64,000 nucleotides of DNA from Hirudo medicinalis (lineage: Eukaryota; Annelida; Clitellata; Hirudinida; Hirudinidae): NCBI GenBank assembly GCA_011800805.1, contig MPNW01000064.1, forward strand, positions 115,363-179,362. The letters are read 5' to 3'. The notes under the pieces were generated by a model. That model saw only the letters and a list, made by a program, of their open reading frames with translations. It was not told the origin of the DNA and did not search any database. This document shows, piece by piece, positions 1 to 13,084 of the stretch (the first letter of the stretch is position 1; each line of letters starts with the position of its first letter). A program made the position numbers and the translations under genes.

Positions 1-359
1 TTTCAAAAAAAGTATTTTGCTACCACCTGTGGACTTTTTCAAAATAATTTTCAATAGCAGCTTGAAATATTCAGAAACATAGTTAATAATGCAAAATAAT
101 TTAAACATTAAAGTATTTAATAAATTTAATAAATTAGTAGCGACTCCTTATTTTGTAGTTTATCAAATTTGTCATTAATTTCATACTTTTGAAGTTGTTA
201 AACTAGATTCGGCTTGCAATGTGTATGTTCTTGTATATTTCCATATTGGTAAATGCCATTTTGAACGTAACTAAATTGCTTCGCGAGTGTCCCAGGATTA
301 CTATACTTCTTTAACTTTTGGTGTTCTGTTTGGTTGGTTCTTGAAGTCCTATTTTTACG
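1..359 (+). promoter_or_regulatory. Upstream and 5' UTR region of EHMT
   Basis: A+T-rich sequence before the first in-frame ATG of the EHMT gene at 360. I see no clear TATA box, no upstream coding exon and no repeat. It presumably holds the 5' UTR and part of the promoter, but this is position only and the transcription start is not visible. Confidence 0.35.
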
Positions 360-3300
360 ATGCCAAAAGTCGGCGAGTCAATGGCATCTTGCGATCAAGA
401 TTTTAAAAGTAATAAGGTTCCAGTGATTAACGTAAAGAATAGGAATGGCTATGCAAGCATGCCAGCCCCGGTTCAGGTATTGCATTCTGGTGATCACAGC
501 AATGCTTCTTTTAATAATATTACGAATGTAGATGAAATTGGAAGTGATAAAGGAGATGTTAGAAATGGAACTACTGTCGACAGATCAGTTTACGAATATT
601 GTTGCCAATTAATTAATCCGACTTGCGATGTTGACAGTAGTAATACTAAAGAGACTGCTGAAGCAAACGACGAGGCCAGCGAAACGGCAATAGAGTCAAT
701 TCATTTAGCTACAACTGTTGATTCTACATCAAACAATAAATTGGACATTCAAAAGCCAGGGCACATAGTTCGAAAGAAAAAGATGAAAGACCTCCCAGCT
801 CTTATACCACTTTTAAGTGAAAAAAATATAGGTAAAATCTTCTCGATTCCAAAACAAGATTGTTCTTATAACTTGGTAGCTGAACCAGAAACTTGTGCAA
901 GTGGTTCACAAATGGATATCAGTTCCAATTTTCATGAGGAACCAACTGATTTTGCTTTGGACTTTACTACTCCAAAAAATTCTTTGGCTCAACATGATCT
1001 TGTTAAGCCTAACACTGACTCGGAAGTTAAAGAATTGGAGAACCAGTTTTCCAAAGGCAATGTAGTTGATCCAATAGGATCAGCAGATGTTGAACTAAAA
1101 AACTGCAGAGGACAAAAAGCAAGAAAATCACTAATAGCTCAAACAAATTGTAAGGATATAGGATCAGAAACTGATGGAAAGTGTCTTGAAAATTCAAAGC
1201 CAGTTTCGGCTCCCTTGCCGTCGGATGACGAGGCCATCAAAAGTCCACAAGCTGTTAAACAAGTTGAATCAACTGCTGGTGCCCTCACCGGAATGACCAT
1301 TAAAGTAAATTTTGTTTTAGCTCATTCACAAGTGCTTCCAAGAAATTTATGTAAGTTAACCTTATTAATTTAACATTAATTTTAATTTAATTTTCTCTGA
1401 AGGTCAATGTTTTGGAAAATGCTCTTGGTTTGAGCACACAATCTTTCAGTCAGCTGGATGCCAAAACATTCGATCGTATTGTGCTGAGCGTTTTCCAACA
1501 CAAAGGTCTGGGACAAGCCAGAAAAAGTGGCATAGGTGCAAGGGCAAGTGCTAAATTTGGATCAACTAGTCGTCATGCTAATAAGCGAGTCGGCTCAGCT
1601 TTTATGGCTGATCACATGCAATCAAGCAAAAATCCGTTGATACAGCAACAACTCGAGATTATAAATTCTCCACTTTCTTCTACTCATTCTAGTGAAGCTT
1701 TAGTTAAGAAGCCAGGTTTTCTTGCCAAGAAAACATCTGCACAGGCTAAGTCTTTCAGAAATTTTGAGGGATTTGCCACAGGTTAATATTATTTTTAAAA
1801 TTTAGAAAATAATTTACTGGATATAATTTATTAATGATACTTTATAAGCTTCAGAATCCTTGGATAGTGACAGCAGATCTTCGCCTATTTCTTTCATTCA
1901 AGACTCTTCTTCAAAATCATCGCTCATTCAGAAGGCTCGTAAATCTTCTCAAATGCCCTGGTCTTATAATGTGAGTCTTAGATGCCTAGGAAAAGGTGAT
2001 GGAAGTGACGCGTTATCTGATGTCAACTCACAGTCAAACATGTCTGAGGACCCTTCATTTCATCTGAATAAAATAGGAGAAAGCATGCTGGAGACAGATG
2101 AGAAAAACTGCATCCAAACGAGACAATCCTTCAAACGAAAATGTTTGTAACTTTGCTTTACCTGAGACTATTTTTGTGTTGTTATCAAATTATTTAATGT
2201 TTCTGAAAACCTTGGAACTCGACAGGGATCCTCAGAGGAGTTTCCCTGTCTTCAAACATTTCAGCCTGATGAATCTCCTTACATTTTCTTATTATTTAAT
2301 GTACTTTGTAATACCTATGACAATTTTATAAGAATGCTCTTGCATATTTTTTTGAAGGATTCCATTATAAATATATTTTTTAATAATTCTGATCTAAGAG
2401 ATTTTGTATATTAAAGAGAACTGCCCAATTTCAATAATAAAGATCCAATTAAACAATATCATAATTGTTACAAATAGTAATTAAATGCTACTTACTTTGG
2501 ACAAATAATCAAAATAAATTAAATTAATTGATTTGTAGTCGAGAGCTTCAAGATTTTTTATTTTACAATTTTATTTGAATTTATTCTGTGTGTATAAGAA
2601 TGTAATGTATGTAAATATGTAATTAATCCTAACATCTATAGAAAAAAATATATCTTTCTTTGACTTATTATGGTAATGTGACTAACATTTAAATCCAAAG
2701 GTTCAAGAAATTTTGATGATTCCAGTATTTTGATAATGACTGAATATCAGTTATGAAATTTTATAGAAATATGTTTTATTAAATAAATATTTTACTTGAT
2801 TCTGTGTTTGTTGACATAATTGTTAATAATAACTATTTTGTTGCAGGGGATTCCTTTAATGGAGAGGATGCTTCAGGTATCTATTTTTTTTGACTAATAT
2901 CATTTTGATTAATCTGTTCTTATTTAAAACATTATGGGTTAGTTGCTGTCTCACTATGTATTTAAAATGTTTCAAAATCATGTTCTTTAAGCAAGAAAAA
3001 TAATAATAGACTGGCTCAAAACCAGATTGGTAAAGTATGAATGTAATGTATTTATGCACTATAAAATAAGTAAAAGTGGTATAATTGCACATTACATTGG
3101 AGCAATTCTGATGTTACATCAAGGTATTTCAGATGCATCTTTATGTTTGGAATTTCAACTTTTTTATAAATTCAGAATATATGATATGAATGTAAAACAA
3201 CTTAATTCAACATATTTTAAATACTTAATTACGGATTTATTTGCATTTTAAAAATATTTTATTTAAGTTCATAGATTTATACTGTTAGACAAAGGTTTAT

Positions 3301-6300
3301 TGAATACAATCTTAATTAATTTTAGGCTTAGAGCTAATAAAAGAAAAGAAGGTCAAATCGGATTTTTTGGTACCTATGTCCAGACCGAGGCATTGCCGTG
3401 AAGGTATTTTTCAAATTGTTGTGTACTATAATTGCTTCATTTATTTGTGACAAATATTTGTCTGCCTACACTCTTATATCAACTACTTTTGGTAGTCTTT
3501 CTTCCATATCCTCTAACTTTTCTTTTGTCAGCAGGCTTCCGAGCTGCATAATTACTCTTTAATTTAGTTTTTGCTCAAAGGATTTTTTTTATTCTAAGGT
3601 CATTAAAATTATTCATTTTGACTTCAGTTAACTATCATGGTGTACCATTTGATATGAGCAATGGTAATGCTCCAAATGCCAGTTTATCCAATGTTTCTAG
3701 AGAGGTTAGAAATTTTACCATAATTGAAATTTGGATGTAGAGATTTTGAATGGGATTTATTTTCACTAATAGTTACAACTTCCATTACATATTATAAGTC
3801 ACTTAAATCTAATGTTAGCTGAACTTCACAACCAGTCTATTATTGCAAAAGGATAAATTTAAATAACATTACAAAAGAACTTTGGTCATATTGGGCTTCA
3901 GAGTTAGGGGCATTAAAAAAGGGGGTAACTCAGAAAAATTTGAATAAATAACTGTATCTCCAATTAGAGAATGGTAGAATAGAGATTTAACAAATAGATT
4001 TACCAAATATAGATAAACTAAAGAGTGAAAGAAATCACTTGAGTGAGCTAGATGAATACAATATTGTTATAAACGTGTAACTAAAATAATTAAGTTTATA
4101 TGTAATTAATTTCGTATATTATATTCACTATCTTTTTGTTCCATGGCGATCATAAAAGATCACACGAGAAGTCACATTATCTCAGAGAATCTCGAAGCTC
4201 ACATTGAAGAACATTTCTATTCAGCAAATAATCATGCAACTGATCGTAACGCAATAACTGATTATTACGTAAACGTGGTATTTACAGTTAATACCACTCA
4301 GTTGAAAACTGAATATTTGCTGAATAATCCCAACAATAAACTCGGCATAAATTAAGCCCCGTCATTTATTACAATATTAACAGCATATTTACTTACATTT
4401 AGACAGTTCTTCCAACATTTTTGCTGAGATTTGGCCAATTTCTGAATGAATTTTAAGGTTTTTTATGTTTTGTTAAGCAATAACTTTTCTATGCAGAATT
4501 GTAAAGTTACTAGTGACATTACTTCATATGATCCTGCTTGCCTTTGCTGTTGCCTCATCCCAGGAATTGTAAACACTACAATCACTAAGTGTGAAGCAAT
4601 AGACTCATTTGATGGAAAGGTTTAAGCTGATCTCGATTCATTTAGATTTTAGTTTCAATTTTGTCAATCATGACATGTTTACTTTTAGGCTTTGGGATGC
4701 TCCCGTAAAGTGACTAATTTTGAGATGTTGAGACCTTCTGCTGGCATACCTTTCAAAGCTCTCTGTAATGATCACAGAAGAAAATTGAAAGACCATCAAT
4801 GCTGTCCTGGTTGTGGACTTTTTTGTGCTCAGGTAGATTGGTTTTACATTACATATTTAATAAGGTCACTTACTTGTGACAATAAGTGAATTATGGAGTA
4901 TATGTATGTTATATAAAAGATAATAAACTTGATTCCTATGACTTTAGGGTAACTTCTTCGAATGTAAGGAGGAGAATCGACGGGAAGTAGCCACTGGTGA
5001 GACTCTCTCTGGATCAAAACAGATAACATCTGGAAGATTATCATCTGTACATAGATTCCACAAACACTGTCAGGTATTTTCTGCTGACAACAAATGTTAT
5101 TGTCCCCATTGCTTCTCCGAATCTTCACAAGTAGAAGGAGTAGTTTATAATAATGAGCCCAGGCCTGCTACTTTCCTCATCCATCATGAAATTCCTAAAG
5201 TTAATAAGATTAGCTTGGATAATGGCAGCTCTTTAAAGAGGTTTTTTTATATAATTGTGCTAGCTTATTCTGAATTTGAATTAATATCCATTGAACCTGG
5301 ATGCAGCTCTGCAAGATTCTGCATGTCAAGAAAGGATTCAAAAAATAAGAGTGGTTCCATTTGCAGTGAAAGTCTGAATAGCAGTCAATCCGGAGGTTGT
5401 TATACTGATAATTATTTATATTAATTTATATTAATCGAGTCACACGGCCTAACCTAATTGTCAAAACATTTCAGTGACTATCAACAAATTGTTTATTTCA
5501 TGCAAAGCCTATAAACTTAAAATAAGAATTTGTTCAAGATTCAACGTATTTTTGTAGTGTCACTGATGTAATGTTTAATGGTTGACTGCTCGCACTAAAA
5601 GAAGGAAAATAAATTAGCTGAACAAAGAAATATAGTCATTATGATCATTTAACAATTGATTTAAAACAGATTTAAAACTGAGAAATGATTTGGATTTCCA
5701 TGGACTTCTGGAATCATTTAATGGTGATTGGTGAGCCAAGAAATTCTTTTCAATGAAATATCTTGTATTCTTTAAATGCTTTATAAATATATTTAGATTA
5801 TGTATTTAATAAATTATAAATTAGGTGAAATATATTATAACATGTAATGTGATCATTTAAACTATTTATATGTTTATATTTAAATTTGCATTCCAAAAAC
5901 ATCAATTACTAATTAATTATTGCCAAGAAACAAAACGCAAGCTTAAAATGTTAACATTATAAAATTGTAACAATGCATTGGAGATAGTCTCTGTGGCTAG
6001 GATCACGATAATAATAATGGTTCCTGATGACTTCCTTACATGCTTATTCGTATTTAACCGGTATTAAAATCTTGTATCTAAAATCAACTACAAAATCCAG
6101 ATGTATAAAACAACCAGAGTTCCATTTTAAGATGCTTTTATTTCTTTGCATTTAATTCCATATGTTGCTTCATTAATTGACATTTGTTGTGTTCATATTT
6201 TTTAGATATAAGTCGAACTGGTGATAAAGATAAACGTACAAAATTAAATGTTTGGCATAAAGTGGTCACAGTTGTATAGAATGCAGTTGAAAGTTGTTTC

Positions 6301-9300
6301 CTTTTATACATTTCATTTTATGTTTTGCAGTATAAAATTAAAGAAGATTCGACCCTGTCCAAAGAGTTTATGTTTGGCCTCTAAGTCTGGGGACATAAGC
6401 AAGGTTTTATACATATTAGGTTAGCCATGATATTTATTTTAGGTTTAGCCGACTTAGTTCATCTTATTTAGAGAATTGTCACGAGTTACCTAGAGCATTT
6501 CTTTAGAAAAAACAGTGATTCAAAAACAACAGAATCCTGAAAATAATGCTTTGCCCATCTATCATATCTTTAGCTCAGTGCAAGTTAGCTCAGATCATTA
6601 TGTTTCTGCATCTCTGATGCTATGCATGCTGTATAGGCAATATCTGCATGTATCATTGTTTTTTAACTCTTGCTGTTTTTATTTTATGTTAATTTAATTT
6701 AAAATAATAAATTTAATAATTAATTTAATTGTTCCAATCACATTCATGAGAAGTTATGATGGGTGCGATAACTAAATTTTTGAAATTATGAGCTTTTAGA
6801 ATTTTGTATATTCTGTTAAATATTGGTAATCAGTTTCATCCCTGAGATAACATTCATATTTATATTTTATAAATATGTTTTAACAATAAGCTGAAGGTGT
6901 GGATCCAACTGTGAAACCAGATGATTTTGGTCAGCCTGCCATACACCTCGCTTCCAAATATGACCATCAAGATGTTGTGGATATCTTACTTAAAGTGGTT
7001 TTATTTGATTTATTGTATATTATTGACATTAACATGGATTTAAATATCAAAATCCATAAATCTCTTAATATCTTATTATAACATTGTGATTTTGTTGAAT
7101 GTCTTATGTAGTGTCTCTTCAAGAGTGACATAAGAAAGTCAATAAGTGATGGATGTTATCTTTCATCAAGATAGTTTGACTGAAGATGTTGTACAAAATC
7201 ATTTAAAGAATAAATCTAGAGATTTTCTGTTATTGATTGTAGATTGCTTATAAAAATATTACAACCAACATTTTGTTTGATTTTTTTTTGATATTCTACA
7301 GAACATTAGACATGCTAAATAAATTAGCTATTTATTAGAATTAACTTGGCATTTTCTTTATTTTAGACTGGTGTATCGCCCGATTCAACAGACAATGAGC
7401 TTCATACTCCGTTGATGGTAGCTTCTCAGAATGGACGCCTTTCCATTGTTGAATTGCTTTTAAAAGCAGGATGTTCAGTTGAAGCTAGGGTTTGTATGAA
7501 ACAATTTCAATGTAGTTATTTGGGTTTAACAATTGTTTACTATGTTGCAGGCTCATGATGGCATGACAGCTCTTCATTTAGCTGCCAAGTCTGGCAGAAA
7601 AGAAGTTTTGAGGGTTCTTTTAGATACAAGGAAGATAGACATTAACACTCAAGTTAGTAGATTAGATTATAATTTTCATGTGGATTTTACATCTTTTAAT
7701 GAATTTTGGTAGTCAGCCTTGTGTAATTGGCATTTCAGTGCTGTGGTTGGTAAATGGTTGAGTTCCATTCGCTGAATCGTTGCTCAATAAACTCACTTGA
7801 AAACTACCCAAGTTTATGGACCCCAGTATATTTCAATATTATGTAAACACATAATTATTTCGAGGATTGTTGGTTATTTAATTTGTTTCAAAATTGTTGA
7901 TGATTTAAAATTCAACAAATTTGGTAAATATTTAATTACCGTGGTTCGTACAGGTCCTAAAAAGTCCTAAATTTCTGAAATTTGGATTTTTAGTACTAAA
8001 AAGTCCTTAAAAATACAGGGAAAGTCCTAAGAAGATTTTTAAAAAGTCCTAAAATTTTACTGGAATTTAATAAATTTTATTGGGGGATTCAAAAGGAGTG
8101 GGAATTCGCTACCTCTTTGTTCTAGCTGTGCACGGGAACGCACTCAATTAAATTCACTTGTCTGATCTCTCAAAGTTTTGATAACACTGCCTGGAGTTTG
8201 TTCTTTCTATAGTAACTCCAACAGGCTACCTTTTGGTACCTATAAAAGGAACCAAAGAATTTATCTATTTTTTAAGGAGAACATGAAGAGTCATGACAAT
8301 TTCAAATTCCTGTGGAGAAATAGTCAGAAAGTTGTTAATGTTAAGCCATGGTCAGACATCTCGTGAAAGGGGCTTTTCCATGAACAAGAGCTTGGTTTGT
8401 GAAAATCAAAAAGAGAAGCTTAACTGCAAGAAGGATAATGAGGGATCATACTAACAGTGTTTGAAGTGTTAGTAATTTCAACATTGATAAATCTATTATT
8501 GGTCATTGGAAAGCATCAAGGCAGAGGCATCACTTTTATTTGGACACAAGGAAGAGAGGTAGCTGCTGCTAAAAATGAGAAGCAGAAGATGGGGTTGAGA
8601 AAGAAACAGAAAACATTAAAGCATGACTGAGATTTATGAGACAAAGGATTTCACAGATCAATGGTGGAAAGTATCACAACCAGGAAAGGGGATCTCTTGG
8701 TCCAGGCCAACAGCCTAAGAAAAAGATAGTGAGACAAAAGCTACAAAATTGCAAATTTAGAAAGAGAGCTTAAGCAATGAATTTTGTGTTAATAAATTGA
8801 TATTTTCAGCCTTCAAGTATTTCTATTTTGTATTACAAATCTAAAGTCTGTAAAAACAATAAATAAAGTCTAAATACCGGTATTTATGTTACTAATTTCG
8901 GTACTAAAAAGTCGTTAAAAGTCCATTATCACCATATTAAATGTTAATGGAGATTAGAAAATATTATGTACTATTTAATATGTCTTTTTTTTACATTTTG
9001 TATCTAGCCGATATTTTGAGTGCCTTTTGTATCCAAATGGGATGTGAAGGCACTTTTTAATCGATCTACCATTTACATAAGCCCCTACCCGAGGGCGCAC
9101 CCTGGCGGTGCAGGCTGGGTTGCGAACATGACACATTACGACTGCATGCAGGAACGCAACCCATTCGACCAACCTGCACACCATTAATTGATTTGACATT
9201 AATTTTACAGGATGATGGAGGATGGACTGCTTTAATTTGGGCTACAGAACATGGTCACAAAGATTGCATTGCTTTTCTCCTTAGCATGGGTGCTAACCCC

Positions 9301-12300
9301 AATTTGAAAGACAATGTGAGATATTAAAATGATCTCATGTGTTGTATGTTGGATTGATTTTCTAATTTTCTTCATGAAAATCTCATTGATGATTTTTCAG
9401 GAACTGAACACAGCTTTACATTGGGGTGCATTTACAGGAAATGAGGACATAATTGCCTTGTTTCTAGATGCTGGATGTTTCATTGATGATGTCAATGATC
9501 ATGGAGATACTCCTATGTTGGTTTCTCCACTCAGTGATTACACTTAATTCTGTGCTTAGCTTAGCATGCTTTTTCAATAGAATATAATAGAATTTTAATC
9601 AATACAAAGTAGGGATAATTGAATATTTGAATATGGTTACATTATGAAAACAAGTTTAAATATGAAAGTTTACTTTTAAAGGCATATAGCTGCTAGGCAA
9701 GATCACTTCAAGTGTGTTGAGTAAGTATTAACATCCTCTATTGTTACTCATCATTTCTTTAATTTTTGCATGCATTTCAGGGTTCTCCTGTGGAGAAATG
9801 CAGATATTTCCATAACCAATAAAGCAAGATTAACACCCTTAGAGGTTGGCTCTCTTTTTACAGGAATTTATTATGGATTTAAATTTAATAATTACTGGCT
9901 TTGTGAAAGTATTGGGCAATAGGGATAATTCAATTGAATCATCTTGTTGTACATGGAGATTCAAGCTAGTTTGCAATCAAGACAAGTTTCATTATTATTA
10001 TCGAATGCAGGAGAACAGCCATGTTATGTTACCAAATGCTAACAAACCTTAAAATTCAAAATGATTTAGTGCTGTGTCGAAGGAAAGTGCAAATCTGCTC
10101 AACATCTTGCATTTGTGAAACGATTGCCAAGCCGGCCCAAGGAAAAGATCATAATAAGGTTTTTTTGTTTCTTTCAATTGCAGCAGTTACTGAGAATATC
10201 CATTTTAAAAATTAACGCGTTCAAATTTTGAATCGCTTATACGTTTAAATTATTTATTTGTGTTAGAGACATATCACGTGGTAGAGAATCTTGTCCAATT
10301 ATGGTAGTTAACGCGGTCGATTCTGAAGATGCGCAACCCGACTTCTGCTACATTCTCGGTTATGTGGAAACGAGCCCAATCAATGTGAATAGGCTTGTGA
10401 ATTCATTGCAGGTTCTCAAGCTTTATTTCTAATTTTCTTTTCTTTGATTAATTTGTTATTAAGTTAAGTTTTTATTTAGGTTTGCAATTGTACTGATAAC
10501 TGTTCATCATCATCATCCTGCTCCTGTTGCAGATCGAGTGTGAAAAGATGGTATGATGAGGTGAGTGGCAGCTTTTCTAGAACATTTTAAGTTATTTAGA
10601 ACACAATATTTATATGTTTTATTTATTCTTGAGGTACTGAGATTACTGTGGAATAGTGGGAAAATTCTTATTAATAATAAAATGTTGACTTGAGCTAAAA
10701 CTATGCAACTATTAATTCACTGGGCTCAACTCATTCCTTTTTGCTTGCTATATTTCAAAAACCTTTGCTTCTTAAAAAGAAGCTTCCCATTTATAATTTA
10801 AATCCTCTGAATGAAATTACTTTCATTTGAATGTGGTGATATAAGTTAGTTATGAGGACCTTGGCAATTCAGCCTGATCTTGCAAGTAGCTAAATTATTG
10901 ATAATGAAAACCCTTTAAATGCATTGTTGTTTTATTATGACAATATTTATAAATCATTTTCCAGAATGGTAGGCTATCAAATGACTTCAACTTTTTGGAA
11001 CCCCCACTGATCTTCGAATGCAACATTATGTGCTCGTGCCGGACCACTTGTCTTAACAGAGTCGTTCAATTGGGGACCATGTAATGGCTTTTATTAGGTC
11101 CTTATTTTGGAGAGGTCTGTGCAATGATGTCATTATTTGTTACAGCAACAATCTCCAGGTTTTCAGAACAAATGGTCGTGGTTGGGGTTGCAGAACCTTG
11201 AGGGACATTGCAAAAGGGACTTTTGTTTGCGAGTAAGTAAATTCTATGCTCAAGCTCATTGAAAATTAGAACAGGGATTGGTAAATTTGTTGATTTGAAG
11301 ATATGCTGGAGAATTGATTACAGATGAAGAAGCAAATAGAAGAGAAGATGATTCATATTTGTTTGATCTGGACTTTCAGGTCATGATTATGTCCTTTTTA
11401 TTACATTTTTATTGTGAGAGACCAAATGCAAGTAATTCTCAAAGTTAACTTTATGAAAATTTGCAAAACTTGTCTCATAAAACATATGTAAAACAAAAAT
11501 TGTATTTCATTACTTTGATAACTTCTAAATTATGATATTAAATGTTCAGGACAGTGAAACCTATTGCATAGATGCAGCTCGATATGGTAATGTGAGTCGC
11601 TTCATTAATCATCTCTGTGAGCCTAATGTCATACCAGTAAAAGTAAGACAATGCTGCAATTTGTCCTTTCCCTTGCATTTCTCAAATAACTTTTTTCTCC
11701 AGGTCTTTGTTGATCATCAGGATTTAAGGTTTCCTAGGATATGCTTTTTTGCCAGCAAGGATATTAAAGCATTTGATGAACTTGGGTAGGCATCCAAACA
11801 ATTTGAGTTAAATTTAAATGCTTTAATGAATGCCTACATGCTATGGTGTAATAATGCTGTAAGTCACAATTGATTATCTCTATGATGGCAAAGATAAGTT
11901 TTTAGGATGAGAACAGATGAGTCACCTAATGCAAATAATTTTTTTTCATTTGTTTAATTCCTCGTTGTGAAGTTGTGGAATGCATTGCTTATGTGTATAT
12001 TTATATACTACTACTCAGTTCTTATTTGGAATCTCTGCTAAGCTGCCACCAGAGCAAAAAGAGTGACCAACAATTCTCTTTTATTTGAGTGTAAAAATAA
12101 TATAATAAAAACAATCAAAGTGATGACACCTCTGCCTCAACCAATTTTAAAGCAGTCTCCAAATGTTCTGTGAAGCTCAAATTTTGTCATTTGCTATGTG
12201 AATGATGAAACAGTGTGATGGCAAAAATCTGAATTTGATTCTGAATTTACTGCTCTATTTATTTAAGTCTATGTAACTGAACTTTTCCAGATTTGATTAT

Positions 12301-12441
12301 GGATATAAGTTCTGGTCCATAAAATGGAAATACTTTACATGTACCTGTGGATCACAGAACTGTAGATACTCAAAAGACACTATACTCAAGACCATAGAAG
12401 AGTATAACAAGTCACACATGGATGAAGTTGACAATGAATAG
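360..12441 (+). CDS. EHMT: EHMT/G9a-like histone H3K9 methyltransferase, about 28 exons
   Basis: Nuclear enzyme that mono- and dimethylates H3K9. Phase-consistent exons: 360-1304, 1403-1781, 1855-2142, 2847-2876, 3326-3403, 3628-3704, 4497-4619, 4689-4832, 4948-5240, 5307-5395, 6206-about 6250, about 6344-6419, 6891-6994, 7367-7489, 7551-7652, 9211-9315, 9401-9516, 9682-9720, 9781-9844, 10070-10158, 10267-10411, 10480-10560, 10965-11080, 11146-11232, 11301-11379, 11550-11642, 11703-11785, 12291-12441. About 1,380 aa against 1,210-1,300 in human EHMT. Disordered N terminus (about 1-600); Cys-rich region with HQCCPGCG and HRFHKHC (about 600-740); ankyrin repeats (about 835-1080) keeping the tryptophans GGWTALIW and LHWGAF of the methyl-lysine cage; pre-SET cysteines [10 protein letters not shown] with [15 protein letters not shown] and FDYG; post-[15 protein letters not shown] is followed by YKFW where human has DRFW. 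Junctions 3/4 and 11/12 are uncertain. Confidence 0.93.
4143..4355 (+). other. Intronic ORF overlapping a nested inverted-repeat cluster
   Basis: Inside an EHMT intron there is a 70-codon open frame from ATG 4143. The same segment holds a perfect 13-bp inverted repeat (4218-4230 with 4314-4326, TATTCAGCAAATA) enclosing two further hairpins: 4275-4282 with 4290-4297 (8 bp, 7-nt loop) and 4298-4303 with 4307-4312 (6 bp, 3-nt loop). No protein family is recognised. It could be a small foldback element, an RNA structure or chance. Confidence 0.3.
7945..8935 (+). mobile_element. Degenerate hAT transposon in EHMT intron
   Basis: Lies in the intron between exons 7551-7652 and 9211-9315. A broken reading frame near 8345-8450 gives [19 protein letters not shown], the C-terminal hAT dimerisation signature (ERGFS.NK). 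Further on, near 8660-8740, a frame reads like the lysine-rich C-terminal tail often found after that domain (QANSLRKK). Both ends carry copies of a motif of the type TACTAAAAAGTCCTTAAAA (near 7970-8010 and 8900-8925), suggesting related termini. Stops and frameshifts make it a dead copy. The boundaries are approximate. Confidence 0.6.
8975..9182 (-). repeat. tRNA-derived SINE next to an EHMT exon
   Basis: On the minus strand, 9179-9108 reads as a 72-nt tRNA-like head: seven bases at each end form a perfect acceptor-type stem (GTGCAGG with CCTGCAC), with a box A-like GGTCGAATGG and a box B-like TGTTCGCAACC. The T stem pairs badly, so it is not a functional tRNA. The body continues to an A-rich tail near 8990. 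It ends about 30 bp before the acceptor site of the exon at 9211. Confidence 0.5.
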
Positions 12442-13084
12442 AAGTCTGCCTGTTTTTTGCTTGATTTACTTATGATAATCAGCCAGGCAGAAACAGTTTG
12501 GTGCACAAGAACTTCATATGGACAGAAACAGTTAATATTTTGAATGGTAGCACGTTTTCCATGTTTGTATTTAATGGTTTTTTGGGCCAGGAAGTTTGCC
12601 AATTTTTGCTGTCAATTCAAATTTTTCATTGTCATTTATTTTGCATGTACGAATGTATCTTTTACATCATATTGGGTTTCTTAAACATGATTCTTTAAAC
12701 AGAAAGCAGTAACACTTTGGTATTGCAGTGATGTGATAATTAAAATAAGTATTTTGCAATTAGTGTGCCTAAATACTATGCGACACATTCGGAATCTTTT
12801 ATTAGCAATCTAGTTACCCCCTCTTAATAACTTATATGGATACAAATGGCCAAATTCATGTTCAGTAATGAATCACCCTCTGAAGCTTAAGGCCTTTTCT
12901 TTCTTAACCTTCCATATATGACCAGTTTAGTCTTCAGTTTCGAATGTAGTGGAAAGGATGCAACACATGGTCAATGTTAAAGTTGTTAGGAACAGACATT
13001 CCCAAGCATACTACAATGTTTTAAGCAAGTTGAAGATGTGACTATTTATCAATTTTCAGGCATGACGAAATGCCCCGGCATTTT
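12442..13084. other. EHMT 3' UTR and convergent intergenic spacer
   Basis: The 643 bp between the stop codons of EHMT (+) and GSTZ1 (-). It must contain both 3' UTRs. An ATTAAA that could serve as a variant poly(A) signal for EHMT lies near 12738. I see no other coding potential and no repeat. Confidence 0.4.

Noticed and set aside
9108..9179. A functional tRNA gene
   Set aside because: The acceptor stem is perfect but the T stem pairs at only about two of five positions, and the sequence continues into a SINE body.
10021..10215. Open frame overlapping an EHMT exon
   Set aside because: The true exon is 10070-10158 in another frame: the acceptor GATTTAG gives a phase-correct join to PLE upstream and to DISRG downstream.
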